From positions 238,628 to 302,627 of the forward strand of contig JACPAV010000002.1 in the NCBI GenBank assembly GCA_016180645.1: DNA of 64,000 bases, given 5' to 3'. Under the pieces are notes generated by a model. It ran no database searches. It was not told the origin of the DNA and worked only from the letters and a program-made list of their open reading frames with translations. Positions within the stretch are counted from its first letter, which is position 1. Every line of letters starts with the position of its first letter. Below are positions 17,244 through 29,560 of this stretch, piece by piece. Made by a program: the position numbers and the translations under genes. Source of the DNA: Nitrospirota bacterium (GTDB lineage Bacteria > JACPQY01).

Positions 17244-18566
17244 CCTAGTAATCTACCTCCTCCCGAACACGCCACTGCCGGGAGGTCGTGGCATCAGGTC
17301 AGGAGGCTGTTCGCGTCCGGGGCGGGACCGAGGAGTGTGAGGGAAAGATTCTTCTCGGAGTAGATTTCATTCGCGGTACGGATCACGTCGTCCACTTTGA
17401 CCGCTTCAAAATTCGCTATGACTTCTTCGAGGGGGACGTGCCGTCCAAATAGAAACTCGTCCTTCGCCAGTTTCTGCATGATGTTGAAGGTGCTTTCCAT
17501 GCCGAGAAGGAGCTGGCCCTTGATCTGGGTCTTGGTTCGATCAAGATTTTCGCGGGTGAACTCTCCCTTGAGGATGCGCCCGATCTCCGCGCGGGTGACA
17601 TCCACGCACTCGCGCACTCCTTCCCGGCCCACCCCCGCATAGACGCCGACGTAACCCACCGCTCGGTAAAGCGAAGCGTAGGAGTAGATGGAATATACCA
17701 AGCCGCGCTTCTCACGAACTTCCTGGAAGAGTTGACTGCTCATCCCCCCCCCCAGATACGTGTTGAGGAGGCTCAGGGGATAGCGGCGTGGGTCTTTCTC
17801 GGCGAACGCCGGAAACGCCAAGCAGACGTGGATTTGCTCCAAATCGCGCTCGTGGGTCCGAAGGGATTTCCGGTACGGCGGAACGATCGGGACAACGGGG
17901 TCCGCCCCTCGGTCATTCATCGGGCGGTCAAATTTCTCACGCGCCATCTTCAGAACCGCATCGGCGTCCAAACGGCCCGCGGCGGACAAGATCACGCGCC
18001 TCGGCCGGTAGTACGTCTTGAAAAAGTCCACCACCTGCCCGCGCTGGATCGACCGGACCGTGCCCGCCGTGCCCGCGATGGGCATGCCGAAAGAGTTTTC
18101 TCCCCACAAGTTCTGGTGCAGGAGGTCGTGGACCAAGTCGTCCGGCGTGTCCTCCACCATCTTGATCTCTTGGAGGATGACGGCGCGCTCCTTTTCCATC
18201 TCGGTGCCGTCGAAGAGAGGGTTGTAGAAAATATCCGAAAGAATCTCCATGGCGAGAGGCAAGTCCGAGTGAAGGACGCGGATGTAGAAGCACGTGAACT
18301 CCCGGCCCGTGAAGGCATTCAGCATCCCGCCGACGCGCTCGATCTCCAAGGCAATGTCCTTTGCAGATCGCGTGGTCGTTCCCTTGAAAAGCAGATGTTC
18401 GATGAAGTGAGAAAGTCCCGCCTGCTCCTTGGGCTCGCTCGAAGAGCCGGAATCGACCCAAAGGCCGATGGAGACGGAGTGGACCTGGGGAATGTCCTGC
18501 GTCAGCACTCGGAGACCGTTGTCGAGGACGGTCTTCCGACTGCCGTTTGTTGCGGGCTTGATTCCC

Positions 18567-20855
<2,289 letters not shown>

Positions 20856-20893
20856 GTTGGCGGTACCTCCTTAAACGGGCGAGAGTCTTTTCC

Positions 20894-21163
20894 CTACTTC
20901 CGCAGGCCGAGGCGCTGAATCAACCCCTTGTAGCGGTCGGGGAAGTGCTTTTTCAGGTAGTCGAGGTGGCGGCGACGCTTGCTCACCAGCATCAGCAGAC
21001 CGCGCCGGGAACTGTGGTCCTTCTTGTGGGCATCGAAATGCTTCGTCAGCGATTCGATGCGATCCGTCAGAAGGGCCACCTGGACTTCAGGCGATCCGGT
21101 ATCCTCCTTGTGATGCTGATACGTCTTGATGACGTCGCGCTTGGTTTTCCTCTTCTCCGCCAT
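20894..21163 (-). CDS. rpsO: Ribosomal protein S15
   Basis: 89 aa, full length. Family marks [20 protein letters not shown]-like [23 protein letters not shown] and [19 protein letters not shown] are all present. It binds 16S rRNA early in 30S assembly. Between truB and pnp as usual, but ribF, which often sits between truB and rpsO, is not here. Confidence 0.97.
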   Translation of the reverse strand: MAEKRKTKRDVIKTYQHHKEDTGSPEVQVALLTDRIESLTKHFDAHKKDHSSRRGLLMLVSKRRRHLDYLKKHFPDRYKGLIQRLGLRK

Positions 21164-21201
21164 TCGTCCTCCGTTCTCTACCTTATCGGCTGGGGGAGCC
21201 T

Positions 21202-22173
21202 TCAGGTGGCCTGCAGGACCTTGAGCGGTTTGAGGAGCAGTTCACCCGGCCGCGCGGGAGGGATTTCATCCGCGGGGCTGGATCGCTCGGCTTCTGCCAC
21301 CACGGACAGATTGCCGTCGATATCACAGACTCTCATTCTTATTTTTTCTCCATTCTTGACCGGGACTATAGCACTTTTCTTGAAAAGCTTCACCGCATGT
21401 CCCGCCCGAAGAATTTCCAGTTCCTCCTCCTCGAGTTTCACGGCCGGAAGGAACGACAAGATATCCACCATCGCCACACCCTTTTGGAAAATCGCCGCCG
21501 GACCGCTGATGGCGTCCGCTGAAAGCGCAGCCTCCACCTTGTAAGGCCCCCACTTCGTCCGGCGAAGTTCCGACAAATGCGCTCCAACGCTCAACTTCTG
21601 GCCCAAATCCGACGCGAGCGCACGCACGTAGAATCCCTTGCCGCAGAGGACGCGCAATCGCGCGACGGGCGGCGTGTATTCCAGCACGTCAATCCGATGC
21701 ACCTCCACCTCATGATCCCTCTCGGGAACCTCTTCCCCCTCCCGGGCCAGTTGATAGAACGGCTTTCCCTGGTGTTTCGCCGCGGAAAACTTGGGGATGC
21801 GCTGCTTGATGGTTCCCTCGAACGTTTTCAGAACCTCGAGGAGGGTCTTTCGGTCCGGCCACGGGCCGTCCACTTTCTTCGTCACCTTTCCCGTCTTGTC
21901 CTGCGTATCCGTCTCCTCGCCCAGCTTCACCGTAGCGAGATACTCCTTCTCCAGATCGGAGAGGTAATCCGACAGCTTGGTGGCCTCCCCGAAAAGAGTG
22001 AGGAGAAGCCCCGTGGCGAAGGGATCGAGCGTTCCCGTGTGTCCGATCTTCTGATCGGGAATGGCCTGCTTCAGTCGCCGGATCACATCGTAGGACGTGA
22101 TGCCCTCCGTCTTGTCCACCAGAAGCAGACCATTCAGTTTCACTGCCGGGGGACGCTTCGGAGCCGATCTCAT
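21202..22173 (-). CDS. truB: tRNA pseudouridine-55 synthase
   Basis: 323 aa from ATG 22173, which overlaps the nrnA stop as ATGA; a longer open frame upstream is a shadow. [20 protein letters not shown] opens the protein, and catalytic Asp lies in [33 protein letters not shown] and the C-terminal PUA-like tail complete it. Makes pseudouridine 55 in the T loop of tRNAs. Confidence 0.96.
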   Translation of the reverse strand: MRSAPKRPPAVKLNGLLLVDKTEGITSYDVIRRLKQAIPDQKIGHTGTLDPFATGLLLTLFGEATKLSDYLSDLEKEYLATVKLGEETDTQDKTGKVTKKVDGPWPDRKTLLEVLKTFEGTIKQRIPKFSAAKHQGKPFYQLAREGEEVPERDHEVEVHRIDVLEYTPPVARLRVLCGKGFYVRALASDLGQKLSVGAHLSELRRTKWGPYKVEAALSADAISGPAAIFQKGVAMVDILSFLPAVKLEEEELEILRAGHAVKLFKKSAIVPVKNGEKIRMRVCDIDGNLSVVAEAERSSPADEIPPARPGELLLKPLKVLQAT

Positions 22174-23282
22174 TTGTTCACCTCTTCCAAAACCTTCTCG
22201 ACTTCGGCGGTCAGCCGCCGCTCCGCTTCTTCCAAGTTCGCCTGGAGGGTGAGTCCGGCGGCGTTGCGGTGTCCGCCGCCGCCGAAGACCTGGGCTACAC
22301 GCGACACGTCCGCGCGATCCTTCGCCCTCAAAGATACCTTCACTTTGTCCGCGCCGTGTTCTTTCAGAAGGGCCGCGACCTCCACCCCATCCAGTTGCCT
22401 GATCATTTCCACAAAACCGTCGTTGTCCTCGAAAGTCGCCCCGCATTCCCGGAGCATGGCCTGTGTGACGTTCATGAGTCCAAGCCGGCCGCCCAGTTCC
22501 AGACGGAGAGTGTTCAGGGAATGGGCGAGCAGACGCCATTTCTTTTCGGGCACATGGTAGTGGAGACTCTCCGTGACGACCTCGGGTTTCACTCCGAGCG
22601 CCACCATCTCCGCCGCCACGCGAAGTGTTTCAGGCGTGGTGTTGGAATACTGGAACGAACCCGTATCGACGACCAGGGCCGCGAAAATATTCCACGCCAG
22701 CTCCGAAGTGATCTCGACGCCCAACGCTTTCAGCAGGTAGTAGACGACCTGCCCGGACGCGCTCGCGTCCGGGAGGATCAGGTTGTGGGTCCCGAACCGG
22801 GGGTTGGTCACGTGGTGGTCGATGTTCACCAACGGGGGTTTCGGCTCCGCGCCGAATCCGTCCCGGATCCGGTCCACGTCTCCGCAGTCGACGATGAAGA
22901 CGCCGTCGAAAATCTTGAAGGACGGGATGTCTGAAGTCAGAGACTCCCACCCCGGCAGGAACCTGAGATTCTGAGGGACCGGATCCCTGTTGTACGGCAC
23001 CACCTGCTTGCCCAATCGCTTGAGTCCCATCGCCAAGGCCAGCGTGGAAGCCAAGGCGTCGCCATCGGGGCCGACGTGAGAAGCCACGCTGAACTTTTTC
23101 CCCTTGTGGATGAAACGGACGATGGCATCGAGATCGGCTCGATGGGCCCCCAGATCCGTGCCCACGAAGGGCTTTGCGGCTGCCTTGCGCGTGGCGCCGA
23201 CCGCCGCCCGGCGCTGCGACCGCACCACAGGGCGAGCGTGCTGAGATCGTTTTTGAAGACGAGCCGCGGCCACGGAGATCAC
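22170..23282 (-). CDS. nrnA: DHH/DHHA1 phosphoesterase, NrnA-type oligoribonuclease/pAp phosphatase
   Basis: 370 aa. DHH motifs are intact: SHVGPDGDAL, IVDCGDVDR, NIDHHVTN, and the DHHA1 motif GGGGHRNAAG near the end. It should break down short oligonucleotides and 3'-phosphoadenosine 5'-phosphate, taking over from RNases such as PNPase. Residues 1-45 are a basic, Arg/Ala-rich extension beyond the usual NrnA start. The start overlaps rbfA as ATGA, so a later start is possible but the coupling favours this one. Confidence 0.92.
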   Translation of the reverse strand: MISVAAARLQKRSQHARPVVRSQRRAAVGATRKAAAKPFVGTDLGAHRADLDAIVRFIHKGKKFSVASHVGPDGDALASTLALAMGLKRLGKQVVPYNRDPVPQNLRFLPGWESLTSDIPSFKIFDGVFIVDCGDVDRIRDGFGAEPKPPLVNIDHHVTNPRFGTHNLILPDASASGQVVYYLLKALGVEITSELAWNIFAALVVDTGSFQYSNTTPETLRVAAEMVALGVKPEVVTESLHYHVPEKKWRLLAHSLNTLRLELGGRLGLMNVTQAMLRECGATFEDNDGFVEMIRQLDGVEVAALLKEHGADKVKVSLRAKDRADVSRVAQVFGGGGHRNAAGLTLQANLEEAERRLTAEVEKVLEEVNK

Positions 23283-23671
23283 TCTTCCTCGTCGTCACCC
23301 CTCGGGGGTGGTGAGGGGGGTGCAGCTTCGATTTGCCTGAACAGGTTTTCGATCCGGCTTGCGCGTTCCAAGGTGGCATCATACTCGAACTTGAAGCGGG
23401 GGATGACATGAATGTGCAGAACCTTTCCAAGATGGGTTCGGATGAAGGGCTCGGCACTGCGAAATCCCTTCGCGGCGTTGCGGATTCGATCCTCGTCTCC
23501 ATGGACCTGGAAGTACAGGACGGCTTCCCGGAGATCGCCGGTCAGTTCCACGCCGGTCACGGACACGTCCTCCAGTCGGGGGTCCTTCAATCCCTTGTGC
23601 AGGAGTTGAGCGACCTCTTTTTGGATGAGATCCCCCACGCGCACGGATCGTTTCACGCCGCCCCACTTCAT
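23279..23671 (-). CDS. rbfA: Ribosome-binding factor A
   Basis: 130 aa. The type II KH fold shows as VGDLIQKEVAQLL, LKDPRLEDVSVTGVELTGDLREAVLYF and HIHVIPRFKFEYDATLERASRIENLF. Assists 30S maturation near 16S helix 1. The acidic/proline tail is longer than typical. Downstream of the DUF503 gene after a 61-base gap that contains a heptamer repeat. Confidence 0.94.
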   Translation of the reverse strand: MKWGGVKRSVRVGDLIQKEVAQLLHKGLKDPRLEDVSVTGVELTGDLREAVLYFQVHGDEDRIRNAAKGFRSAEPFIRTHLGKVLHIHVIPRFKFEYDATLERASRIENLFRQIEAAPPSPPPRGDDEEE

Positions 23672-23689
23672 GCCGTTCCTCCGGAACGC

Positions 23690-23726
23690 ATTTGAGATCT
23701 CAGATTTGAAATTTCAGATTGAAGAA
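23690..23726. repeat. Heptamer-type tandem repeat (GAGATTT-like)
   Basis: ATTTGAGATCTCAGATTT followed by GAAATTTCAGATTG fills the rbfA-DUF503 gap. Same 7-base word as the run inside the glnE C-terminal piece at 36.54 kb. Confidence 0.6.
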
Positions 23727-23732
23727 GAGTGG

Positions 23733-24020
23733 TCATGACAGATGAAAGAACTCCAAGTCCTGGCGGCACACCTGCACGTCTCCCCACGAATCGATCAGGC
23801 GGGGGATCTGGCTGAGCACGCTCTCGATCACGCGGCGATCGTTGGCCACCATCGTCACGCCGAGGCCGCTCCGCTGCCAGAGATCGTTGAATCCGGTCTC
23901 CGCAATCGAGACGTTGAATTGATTGCGCACGCGATCGATGATCTTTCGAAGCACATATCTTTTTTCCTTGAGCGATTGCCGGCCCGGGATGAAAAGATCC
24001 AGCGCCAGCACTCCCACCAC
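23733..24020 (-). CDS. DUF503 (YlxP-like) protein
   Basis: 95 aa if started at GTG 24020, which fits the family length and its usual opening (VVGVLALDLFIPG, then SLKEKRYVLRKIIDRVRNQFNVS) and has GGGAGG eleven bases upstream. ATG 24056 or 24089 would add 12 or 23 residues. YlxP/DUF503 proteins sit between infB and rbfA in many bacteria and have been linked to ribosome maturation; exact role uncertain. Position here matches. Confidence 0.85.
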   Translation of the reverse strand: MVGVLALDLFIPGRQSLKEKRYVLRKIIDRVRNQFNVSIAETGFNDLWQRSGLGVTMVANDRRVIESVLSQIPRLIDSWGDVQVCRQDLEFFHLS

Positions 24021-24157
24021 AACCCTGTTTTCCTCCCGTTCGATTCGTCTGGGCATCCGTCCAACTCCCGTGGGCTGCAACTCTCCCACGCAATAATCTT
24101 ACCACATTCCCTCCACGATCCGCCCGAAACGACCCCCCAAAGGTCCGGCCCAGGATC

Positions 24158-26539
24158 TCAGGCGGCGACTTCTTCCTTGGTGTAAAACTCGAGAAGATCG
24201 CCCACTTTGATTCCCTCGTAGTTGGCGATGGCGATGCCGCACTCCAAGCCGGCGGGCACTTCGCGCGCATCGTCCTTGAACCGTTTCAACGAGCCGAGTT
24301 TCCCTTCGTGAACCATCGCGTTCTCCCGCACGACCCGCGCAAAGGCGTTCCGGTTGACCTTCCCGTCCTTCACGAAGCATCCGGCGATCACGCCGGCGGT
24401 GGAAAGTTTGAACACCTGGCGAACCTCCGCGTGGCCGATGACCTCGATGCGGTGAACCGGCGAGAGCTCCTCTTTCATCAAGGACGTCATTTTTTCCAGC
24501 AGCTCGTAGATGATGTTAAAATTCAGTATTTCGACCTTTTCCTTCTCGGCTGCCTGGAGCGCCTGCATGTCCGTCCGAACATTGAATCCGACGACCAGGG
24601 CCTTCGATGCGGAGGCCAACATGATATCGCTGGTCGAAATGTTCCCGACCGCCGATCGAATGATGTTCAGCGTCACTTTTTCGGTTCCGCCGGCTTGCTC
24701 CAATGCGGCCATCGATTTTCGAACGGCCTCCATGGATCCCTGCACGTCCGTTTTCAGAATCACGCCCAACTGTTTCTTGCTTCCGTCCCTGGCCTGGATG
24801 AGCATCTCCTGAACAGACATGCGGATGCCCATCTTTTGAGCTTCCGCCTCCCTCAGTTTCTGTCCGCGCACCGCGACGATGTCCGCCGCCTTGCGCTCAT
24901 CGTCCAACACGAGGAGCGTGTCGCCCGGCACCGGCACGCCGCTCAGGCCGACGATCTCGATGGCGGTGGAAGGACCGGCCTCCTTCAGGCGTTCCCCGTG
25001 TTCATTCGACATGGCCCGGAGGCGGCCGTAGGTGGCTCCGCAGAGCATCACATCCCCGGTCTTGAGCTTGCCCTGCTGAACCAGAACGGTGGCCACAGGT
25101 CCCTGCGTCTTGTCCAACTTCGATTCGATGATCGTGCCTTTGGCAGGCCCCTCGAAAGTGGATTTCAATTCCAACACATCCGATTGGAGAAGAATTTTTT
25201 CCAGCAGGTCGTCCAACCCCATCCCGGTCTTGGCCGAGACATGCGCGTAGAGCGTATCACCGCCCCACTCTTCCGGATTCAACCCTTTTTCCGCCAGTTG
25301 CTGCATCACCCGCCGGGGATTGCAGTCGGGCTTGTCCATTTTGTTGAGCGCCACGATCAGCGACACCCCGGCGGCCTTGGCGTGGTCGACCGCCTCGAAC
25401 GTTTGGGGCATGGCGCCATCATCCCCGGCCACCACCAGGATGACAAGATCCGTCACCTTCGCGCCCCGCGCGCGCATTTCGGTGAAAGCTTCATGGCCCG
25501 GCGTGTCGAGGAACGCGATCGTTTTCCCTTTGAGTTGCACCTGGTAGGCGCCGATATGTTGGGTGATTCCTCCCGCCTCCTTCTCCGCCACATTCGTTTT
25601 CCGGATCGCATCCAGGAGCGACGTCTTCCCGTGGTCGACATGCCCCATGATCGTGACCACCGGGGCCCGGGGTTTCGGCTCGCCCACCACCGCAATTTCG
25701 GGGTCCGCGAGTCCGGGTTCCTGCGGCGCCGTATTCTCAATTTCGAATCCGAACTCCTGGGCGACCAGCCCGGCCGCGTCCGCGTCGATCGATTGATTCA
25801 AACTCGTAAACTTGACCCCCAAGCCCATCAGTTTCTTGATCACCTCGTTCGCCTTGAGGCTCATGCGTTTCGCCAGTTCGGTGATGGGAATGGATCCGCT
25901 GATCCGGATTCGCCGTTTGATCGCTTTCGGAGTGGTGATCGCCGTCTTCTGATACTGACGCGCCACAGGCGCTTCGCGACGCACAGGCGATGCCTTAGGT
26001 GTGTGGACCACCATGACTTCTTCCTTGATCACGCGCTGAAGATCCCTCGGCCGGTCTACCTTGGGAATGGGCTTTTCAGGGGCCTTCTTGCCCTTGTCCG
26101 CTATAAGCGGTCGGAGCCCGATTTCACCCGCCGGTTTCGGGGCTGCACCCCCCGCCTGGACGGCCGGCTTGGGCGCGCCTTTGGCCGCCTCCGTCGGGGC
26201 GGCCGGTTTGGGTGCGGGCGTGGCGCTGGATGGAGGCTGACCTGGGGCTGCCGGAGTGGCTCCCGCCGGAGTGACGATCGGCGGGGCGGCTTCGACTTCG
26301 ACCGTACCCGCTGCCGGAGCGGCGGCCGTCGGTTCCGCGGACGCCGGGGCGGCGACCTGGCGAACGATCGAGAATTTCCTGCCCTTCGGCTTGGAAAACT
26401 TGTCCCGAACTTTCTGCGCCACCTCGTCGTTCAGATTCTTGGTGGAACTCTTGGCCACGATGCCGAGCTCACCGAGGAATTTGATGATGTCCTTGGAATC
26501 GACCTTGAGGTCCTGTGCCAGCTCTGAAATTTTCGGCAT
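24158..26539 (-). CDS. infB: Translation initiation factor IF-2
   Basis: 793 aa from ATG 26539 ([18 protein letters not shown]). N-terminal IF2_N, a long Ala/Pro-rich linker (about residues 60-190), second IF2_N region, then the GTPase with [19 protein letters not shown] and NKMDKP, and the C-terminal domains that hold initiator fMet-tRNA. No clear ribosome binding site precedes the start, which follows nusA by 25 bases; coupling to nusA translation is likely. Confidence 0.97.
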   Translation of the reverse strand: MPKISELAQDLKVDSKDIIKFLGELGIVAKSSTKNLNDEVAQKVRDKFSKPKGRKFSIVRQVAAPASAEPTAAAPAAGTVEVEAAPPIVTPAGATPAAPGQPPSSATPAPKPAAPTEAAKGAPKPAVQAGGAAPKPAGEIGLRPLIADKGKKAPEKPIPKVDRPRDLQRVIKEEVMVVHTPKASPVRREAPVARQYQKTAITTPKAIKRRIRISGSIPITELAKRMSLKANEVIKKLMGLGVKFTSLNQSIDADAAGLVAQEFGFEIENTAPQEPGLADPEIAVVGEPKPRAPVVTIMGHVDHGKTSLLDAIRKTNVAEKEAGGITQHIGAYQVQLKGKTIAFLDTPGHEAFTEMRARGAKVTDLVILVVAGDDGAMPQTFEAVDHAKAAGVSLIVALNKMDKPDCNPRRVMQQLAEKGLNPEEWGGDTLYAHVSAKTGMGLDDLLEKILLQSDVLELKSTFEGPAKGTIIESKLDKTQGPVATVLVQQGKLKTGDVMLCGATYGRLRAMSNEHGERLKEAGPSTAIEIVGLSGVPVPGDTLLVLDDERKAADIVAVRGQKLREAEAQKMGIRMSVQEMLIQARDGSKKQLGVILKTDVQGSMEAVRKSMAALEQAGGTEKVTLNIIRSAVGNISTSDIMLASASKALVVGFNVRTDMQALQAAEKEKVEILNFNIIYELLEKMTSLMKEELSPVHRIEVIGHAEVRQVFKLSTAGVIAGCFVKDGKVNRNAFARVVRENAMVHEGKLGSLKRFKDDAREVPAGLECGIAIANYEGIKVGDLLEFYTKEEVAA

Positions 26540-26564
26540 GGGGTGGGGTTGAAGCGGGGACCCG

Positions 26565-27836
26565 CTATTCGCTCTTGCGAAGCGCGCGGCGGGATTCCAG
26601 AAGCGCCTGGGCACTCTGCCGGATGGGCTCGGCCACCGCGGCCTCGACGCCCAGCGTTTCCGACAGCTCGGGAACCGGCATGGTCGAAATATCCTCGATC
26701 GAGTAGACCCCCTCCTTGTAGAGCTGCTCGGAAAGATCCTCCGTGACGCCGCTGACCTGCATGAGGGCTTTCTTCACCTGGTCTTTCAGTTTCTGCACTT
26801 CCGACTCGGATCGGATATCCAGATTCCATCCCGTCAACTCCACCGCCAGCTTGACGTTCTGGCCCTTCTTCCCGATGGCGACGGAGAGTTGATCATCCGA
26901 TACCACGATTTCCATCTGCCGGGCGTCCTCATCGATGATCACGCTCTTGATCTTCGCCGGGGACAGCGCGTTGCAAACGAACATGATCGGGTCTTCGCTG
27001 AACGGGACGATGTCGATCTTCTCCCCGCTCAGATCCTGCACAATGGCCTGAACGCGCGATCCCTTCGCGCCGATGAATGCGCCGACCGGATCCACTCTCT
27101 TGTCGTTGGACGAGACCGCCACCTTGGCCCTCCAGCCGGGCTCGCGGGCCACGGCAACCACTTTCACCAGGCCCTCACCGACTTCCGGGACTTCATTCTC
27201 GAACAGCTTGATCAGAAACCCCGCCGCACGTCGCGACAGGATCAGTTGATGGCCCGCATGATGGTTGATGACGTCCAGTATGAAGCACCGGACCGTGCTC
27301 CCTACCTTGTATCGTTCCTTCGGAATCTGCTCTTTCTCTGGGAACAGCGCCTCGGTTCGGCCGATATCGACGATGATGTCCCCCCGTTCGAAACGCCTGA
27401 CCACACCGACGATGACGTCGCCCTTCCGGTCTTTGAATTCGTTGTAGACGTTCGCCCGCTCGATCTCGCGCAGTTTCCGGGAAATGAGTTGAAGCACGTT
27501 GCGGGCAAACACGCGGTCCAGCTCGCGCGTATCGAACCGTTCGCAGAAGAGATCCCCGATGGCGATGTTTTCCTCACCCGATTTTTCACGGGCCTCAGTC
27601 AGGGCGATCTCCCCGACCGTCACCGGCTCAACCCCTTCCACCACTTTCTTGTACTCAAGAATCTCAAGAGTGTCGGTTTCGAGGTCGTACGTGGTCTTGA
27701 TCTCCACCTTGGGGCCGAATTTCTTCTTGGCCGCCTCCTCCACGGTAGAGACCACAAGCTCGCGGATCAGGGCTTGGTCGATCCCCTTCTCCCGGGAAAT
27801 CTCATCGATGACTTGTTTCAGTTTCAGTTCGTACAT
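26565..27836 (-). CDS. nusA: Transcription termination/antitermination factor NusA
   Basis: 423 aa from ATG 27836 (MYELKLKQVIDEISREKGID). Order: NusA_N, S1 (GDVIVGVVRRFERGDIIVD), KH1 (GAFIGAKGSRVQAIVQDLSGE), KH2 (SVAIGKKGQNVKLAVELTGW) and one C-terminal helix-hairpin-helix repeat. First gene of the translation operon here: rimP, its usual upstream partner, is missing, and the upstream DNA belongs to a divergent gene. No ribosome binding site is visible; upstream bases TAGATT are only a weak -10 candidate. Confidence 0.97.
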   Translation of the reverse strand: MYELKLKQVIDEISREKGIDQALIRELVVSTVEEAAKKKFGPKVEIKTTYDLETDTLEILEYKKVVEGVEPVTVGEIALTEAREKSGEENIAIGDLFCERFDTRELDRVFARNVLQLISRKLREIERANVYNEFKDRKGDVIVGVVRRFERGDIIVDIGRTEALFPEKEQIPKERYKVGSTVRCFILDVINHHAGHQLILSRRAAGFLIKLFENEVPEVGEGLVKVVAVAREPGWRAKVAVSSNDKRVDPVGAFIGAKGSRVQAIVQDLSGEKIDIVPFSEDPIMFVCNALSPAKIKSVIIDEDARQMEIVVSDDQLSVAIGKKGQNVKLAVELTGWNLDIRSESEVQKLKDQVKKALMQVSGVTEDLSEQLYKEGVYSIEDISTMPVPELSETLGVEAAVAEPIRQSAQALLESRRALRKSE

Positions 27837-28039
27837 TTTTGTGCAAACGGCGAATCTAGCACATCTTGCTTTGAAACGGAAGATCTTTCCAATTTCGTTT
27901 AGGTATGAGGCGTCACACCCCCGGCAACATGGTGACAGATTTTCCCCTCCTGTCGTAACTGCGGACAGCCCCGGCCACGTCAATCTGACGGGAGTCTTGT
28001 CAGTATATTGAAATTCCTGTATCACACACGCACGTCATT
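27837..28039. other. Divergent control region: nusA and the sigma-54 gene
   Basis: About 200 bases with no gene. Inverted repeats that could bind an enhancer protein: CTGTC-N9-GACAG (27949-27967) and the perfect 13-bp CGTCAATCTGACG (27979-27991), about 75-117 bases upstream of the predicted sigma-54 start. Confidence 0.45.
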
Positions 28040-28055
28040 TGGCACCTGAATTGCT
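28040..28055 (+). promoter_or_regulatory. Sigma-54 (-24/-12) promoter
   Basis: TGGCAC-CTGAA-TTGCT matches the sigma-54 consensus TGGCAC-N5-TTGC exactly, preceded by the preferred T. Transcription should start near 28066. Confidence 0.75.
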
Positions 28056-28065
28056 CACTAAGTAG

Positions 28066-28178
28066 GTGGCGATCCAAGGTGGGGAAAGCACGAAGGCCAT
28101 GCAGGCCGAACTGTCCCGGAGAGCCGGTGGGGTTGTGAAGCCCGATAAACGGGTCGAACTTCCCAAAGGAGGTTAGTT
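28066..28178 (+). ncRNA. Structured 5' leader, class unknown
   Basis: About 113 bases between the predicted start and the ATG. Three compact hairpins: GGCC-ATGCA-GGCC (28095-28107), CCGG-AGAG-CCGG (28116-28127) and CCCG-ATAAA-CGGG (28141-28153), enclosed by GGGAA (28082-28086) pairing with TTCCC (28160-28164). The closing helix ends just before the AGGAGG at 28167-28172, so folding could control ribosome access. I could not match it to a known riboswitch class. Confidence 0.5.
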
Positions 28179-28709
28179 ATGGGGACCATGCAACGACCTG
28201 AGAAAAGCACGTCCGATGTGATCGGAAGCCGGAGGGGTCTGCGCCTTCTGAAGCGCTGGGAGGTCGTCGAGCTGATCAACTGGTGTCAGCGGCAGGACGA
28301 GGAGGACCTCCTTCATCTCCAGGTCAGCGAGCGCGGCCCGGATACCATCGCCATCGAGGCCACGGATGACCGTGTGTCATCGACACTGGTGGTCGATTGG
28401 CAGTCGGGCAAGGCGAACATCGAGACGGAGCAGATGACCCGGCGGGACAGCACGAAGTTCTGGGCCGAAATTCTCTGCCAGGCCTTGGACGGCAAGATCG
28501 AGAAGGCGATTCACCGCGGCTATTTCCGGTGCACCATCTGCAAGGAAACGATCTGGCTCTCCGGACCGCTTGATATCCGGGAACACCTGACTCAACACAA
28601 GATTCCCGTGGAGCAGGTCATGGTGGGCGAAGGAATCTCCCTCAAGGTCGGTGAGAAGACGGTTGATCTGGACAGCTTCCTGGTCGGCGAAGATACGCCG
28701 ATTCAGTAG
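28179..28709 (+). CDS. Unrecognised protein with CxxC...HxxxH zinc-finger-like site
   Basis: 176 aa; AGGAGG six bases before the ATG is among the strongest ribosome binding sites in the window. Residues about 108-134 hold CTIC followed by HLTQH, with spacing like a classical C2H2 finger. The flanks are mixed alpha/beta (RLLKRWEVVELINWCQRQDEE; SLKVGEKTVDLDSFLVG). No signal peptide. Driven by a sigma-54 promoter with a structured leader, so it is probably made under a special signal. Function unknown; a DNA/RNA-binding or metal-sensing regulator is possible. Confidence 0.7.
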   Translation: MGTMQRPEKSTSDVIGSRRGLRLLKRWEVVELINWCQRQDEEDLLHLQVSERGPDTIAIEATDDRVSSTLVVDWQSGKANIETEQMTRRDSTKFWAEILCQALDGKIEKAIHRGYFRCTICKETIWLSGPLDIREHLTQHKIPVEQVMVGEGISLKVGEKTVDLDSFLVGEDTPIQ

Positions 28710-28733
28710 GAATACGTCCGGAAACTACCTATC

Positions 28734-28792
28734 GTAGGGGAGGACCTTCAGGTCCTCCCAAGAGGAGGGAGCAGCCAAGGCTGCTCCCCTAC
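28734..28792. repeat. GTAGGGGAG twin-hairpin element, copy A
   Basis: 59 bp: ends GTAGGGGAG / CTCCCCTAC; hairpin words AGGACCT-TC-AGGTCCT and AGCAGCC-AA-GGCTGCT. Between convergent genes. Left flank AATACGTCCGGAAA (28711-28724) resembles the outer arm of copy E. Confidence 0.85.
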
Positions 28793-28827
28793 CAAGATAG
28801 GATTACCGGCCAAGCTGCTCCCTTAAG

Positions 28828-29373
28828 CTATTTCTTTTTCGCTGATCCCTTTCCCGGCTCCGATAGGAGTTTCTCCAGCCCACGGTTCACGGCCAGCAGG
28901 TTTGGCTTGATCAGAACGAAGATAAATTTCTCGACCTGCGGCTGAATCGTCCGCGCCAGCAGACGGGGCACCCGCGGATGCTTCGTGGCATCAATCGTAA
29001 ATTCCCCCGATAGGCAGACTTTCGTCTTCCCTTTTTCGTCGAAGAACTCATTCTTCCCGCTGGCCTGAACGTAGTCGTCCAAGCCGGGGATTTCGAATCG
29101 CCACGCCACCCTGTGCGCGTCATCGTCCCAGTCGGCGTGGTCCAGCCACATCACCTGATCGAGCCCGATGATCTTCCGGACGACACCCGGGACCTGCGTG
29201 CGCGCGGTCCACCGATTGACGAGCCGGAGTCTTTTCCCCTTGCGCTCTTTCTCCAGAATTTCGATGGACTTGACGTCGGGCAGGTACGGGACCAACGAGA
29301 CGAGCTTGTCCCGGTAGGTGGGGTAGACCGATTCGAAGGGGTGATGGATCTCGTCTTCGATGGAGAATTTCAT
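28828..29373 (-). CDS. SRPBCC-like protein
   Basis: 181 aa. MKFSIEDEIHHPFESVYPTYRDKL opens like START/SRPBCC proteins, with later strands (RVAWRFEIPGLDDYVQASGKNEFFDEKG) and a long C-terminal helix (RTIQPQVEKFIFVLIKPNLLAV). Cytosolic; binds a hydrophobic ligand by analogy. A basic tail GSAKKK ends it. Convergent with the zinc-finger-like gene. Function not identifiable. Confidence 0.7.
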   Translation of the reverse strand: MKFSIEDEIHHPFESVYPTYRDKLVSLVPYLPDVKSIEILEKERKGKRLRLVNRWTARTQVPGVVRKIIGLDQVMWLDHADWDDDAHRVAWRFEIPGLDDYVQASGKNEFFDEKGKTKVCLSGEFTIDATKHPRVPRLLARTIQPQVEKFIFVLIKPNLLAVNRGLEKLLSEPGKGSAKKK

Positions 29374-29454
29374 TTCGTCAGGTCAAGATTATAGGTGCCC
29401 CTAGCGCGAAGTCAAAGAGAATCCCCCGGCCGCGCAGCCGACAGAATGCCCTGC

Positions 29455-29513
29455 GTAGGGGAGCATCTTCAGATGCTCCCTCTTGTCGGGAGGGTCTGAA
29501 GACCCTCCCCTAC
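29455..29513. repeat. GTAGGGGAG twin-hairpin element, copy B
   Basis: 59 bp, stem words AGCATCT and GGGTCT in the reverse order to copies C, D and F, so inserted the other way round. Preceded by ACAGAATGC as in D and F. Confidence 0.85.
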
Positions 29514-29560
29514 ACCTCCTGCTCGTCGAACCATGAGCGTGGCGCTTATCATCGGACGCT

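Noticed and set aside
24308-26527. A 739-codon plus-strand open frame
   Set aside because: Antisense shadow of infB; the infB product is certain and the shadow is rich in His/Arg/Asp runs with no motif.
27997-28025. A sigma-70-like TTGTCA-17-TATCAC just before the sigma-54 promoter
   Set aside because: Weak -10, and the exact sigma-54 match immediately downstream explains the region better; kept only as a possible secondary start.
28066-28178. Known riboswitch (cyclic-di-GMP, cobalamin, glutamine, SAH) in the leader
   Set aside because: Fragments such as GGGAAAG and GAACTGTCCC look suggestive, but the conserved cores and helix order of those classes are not met.
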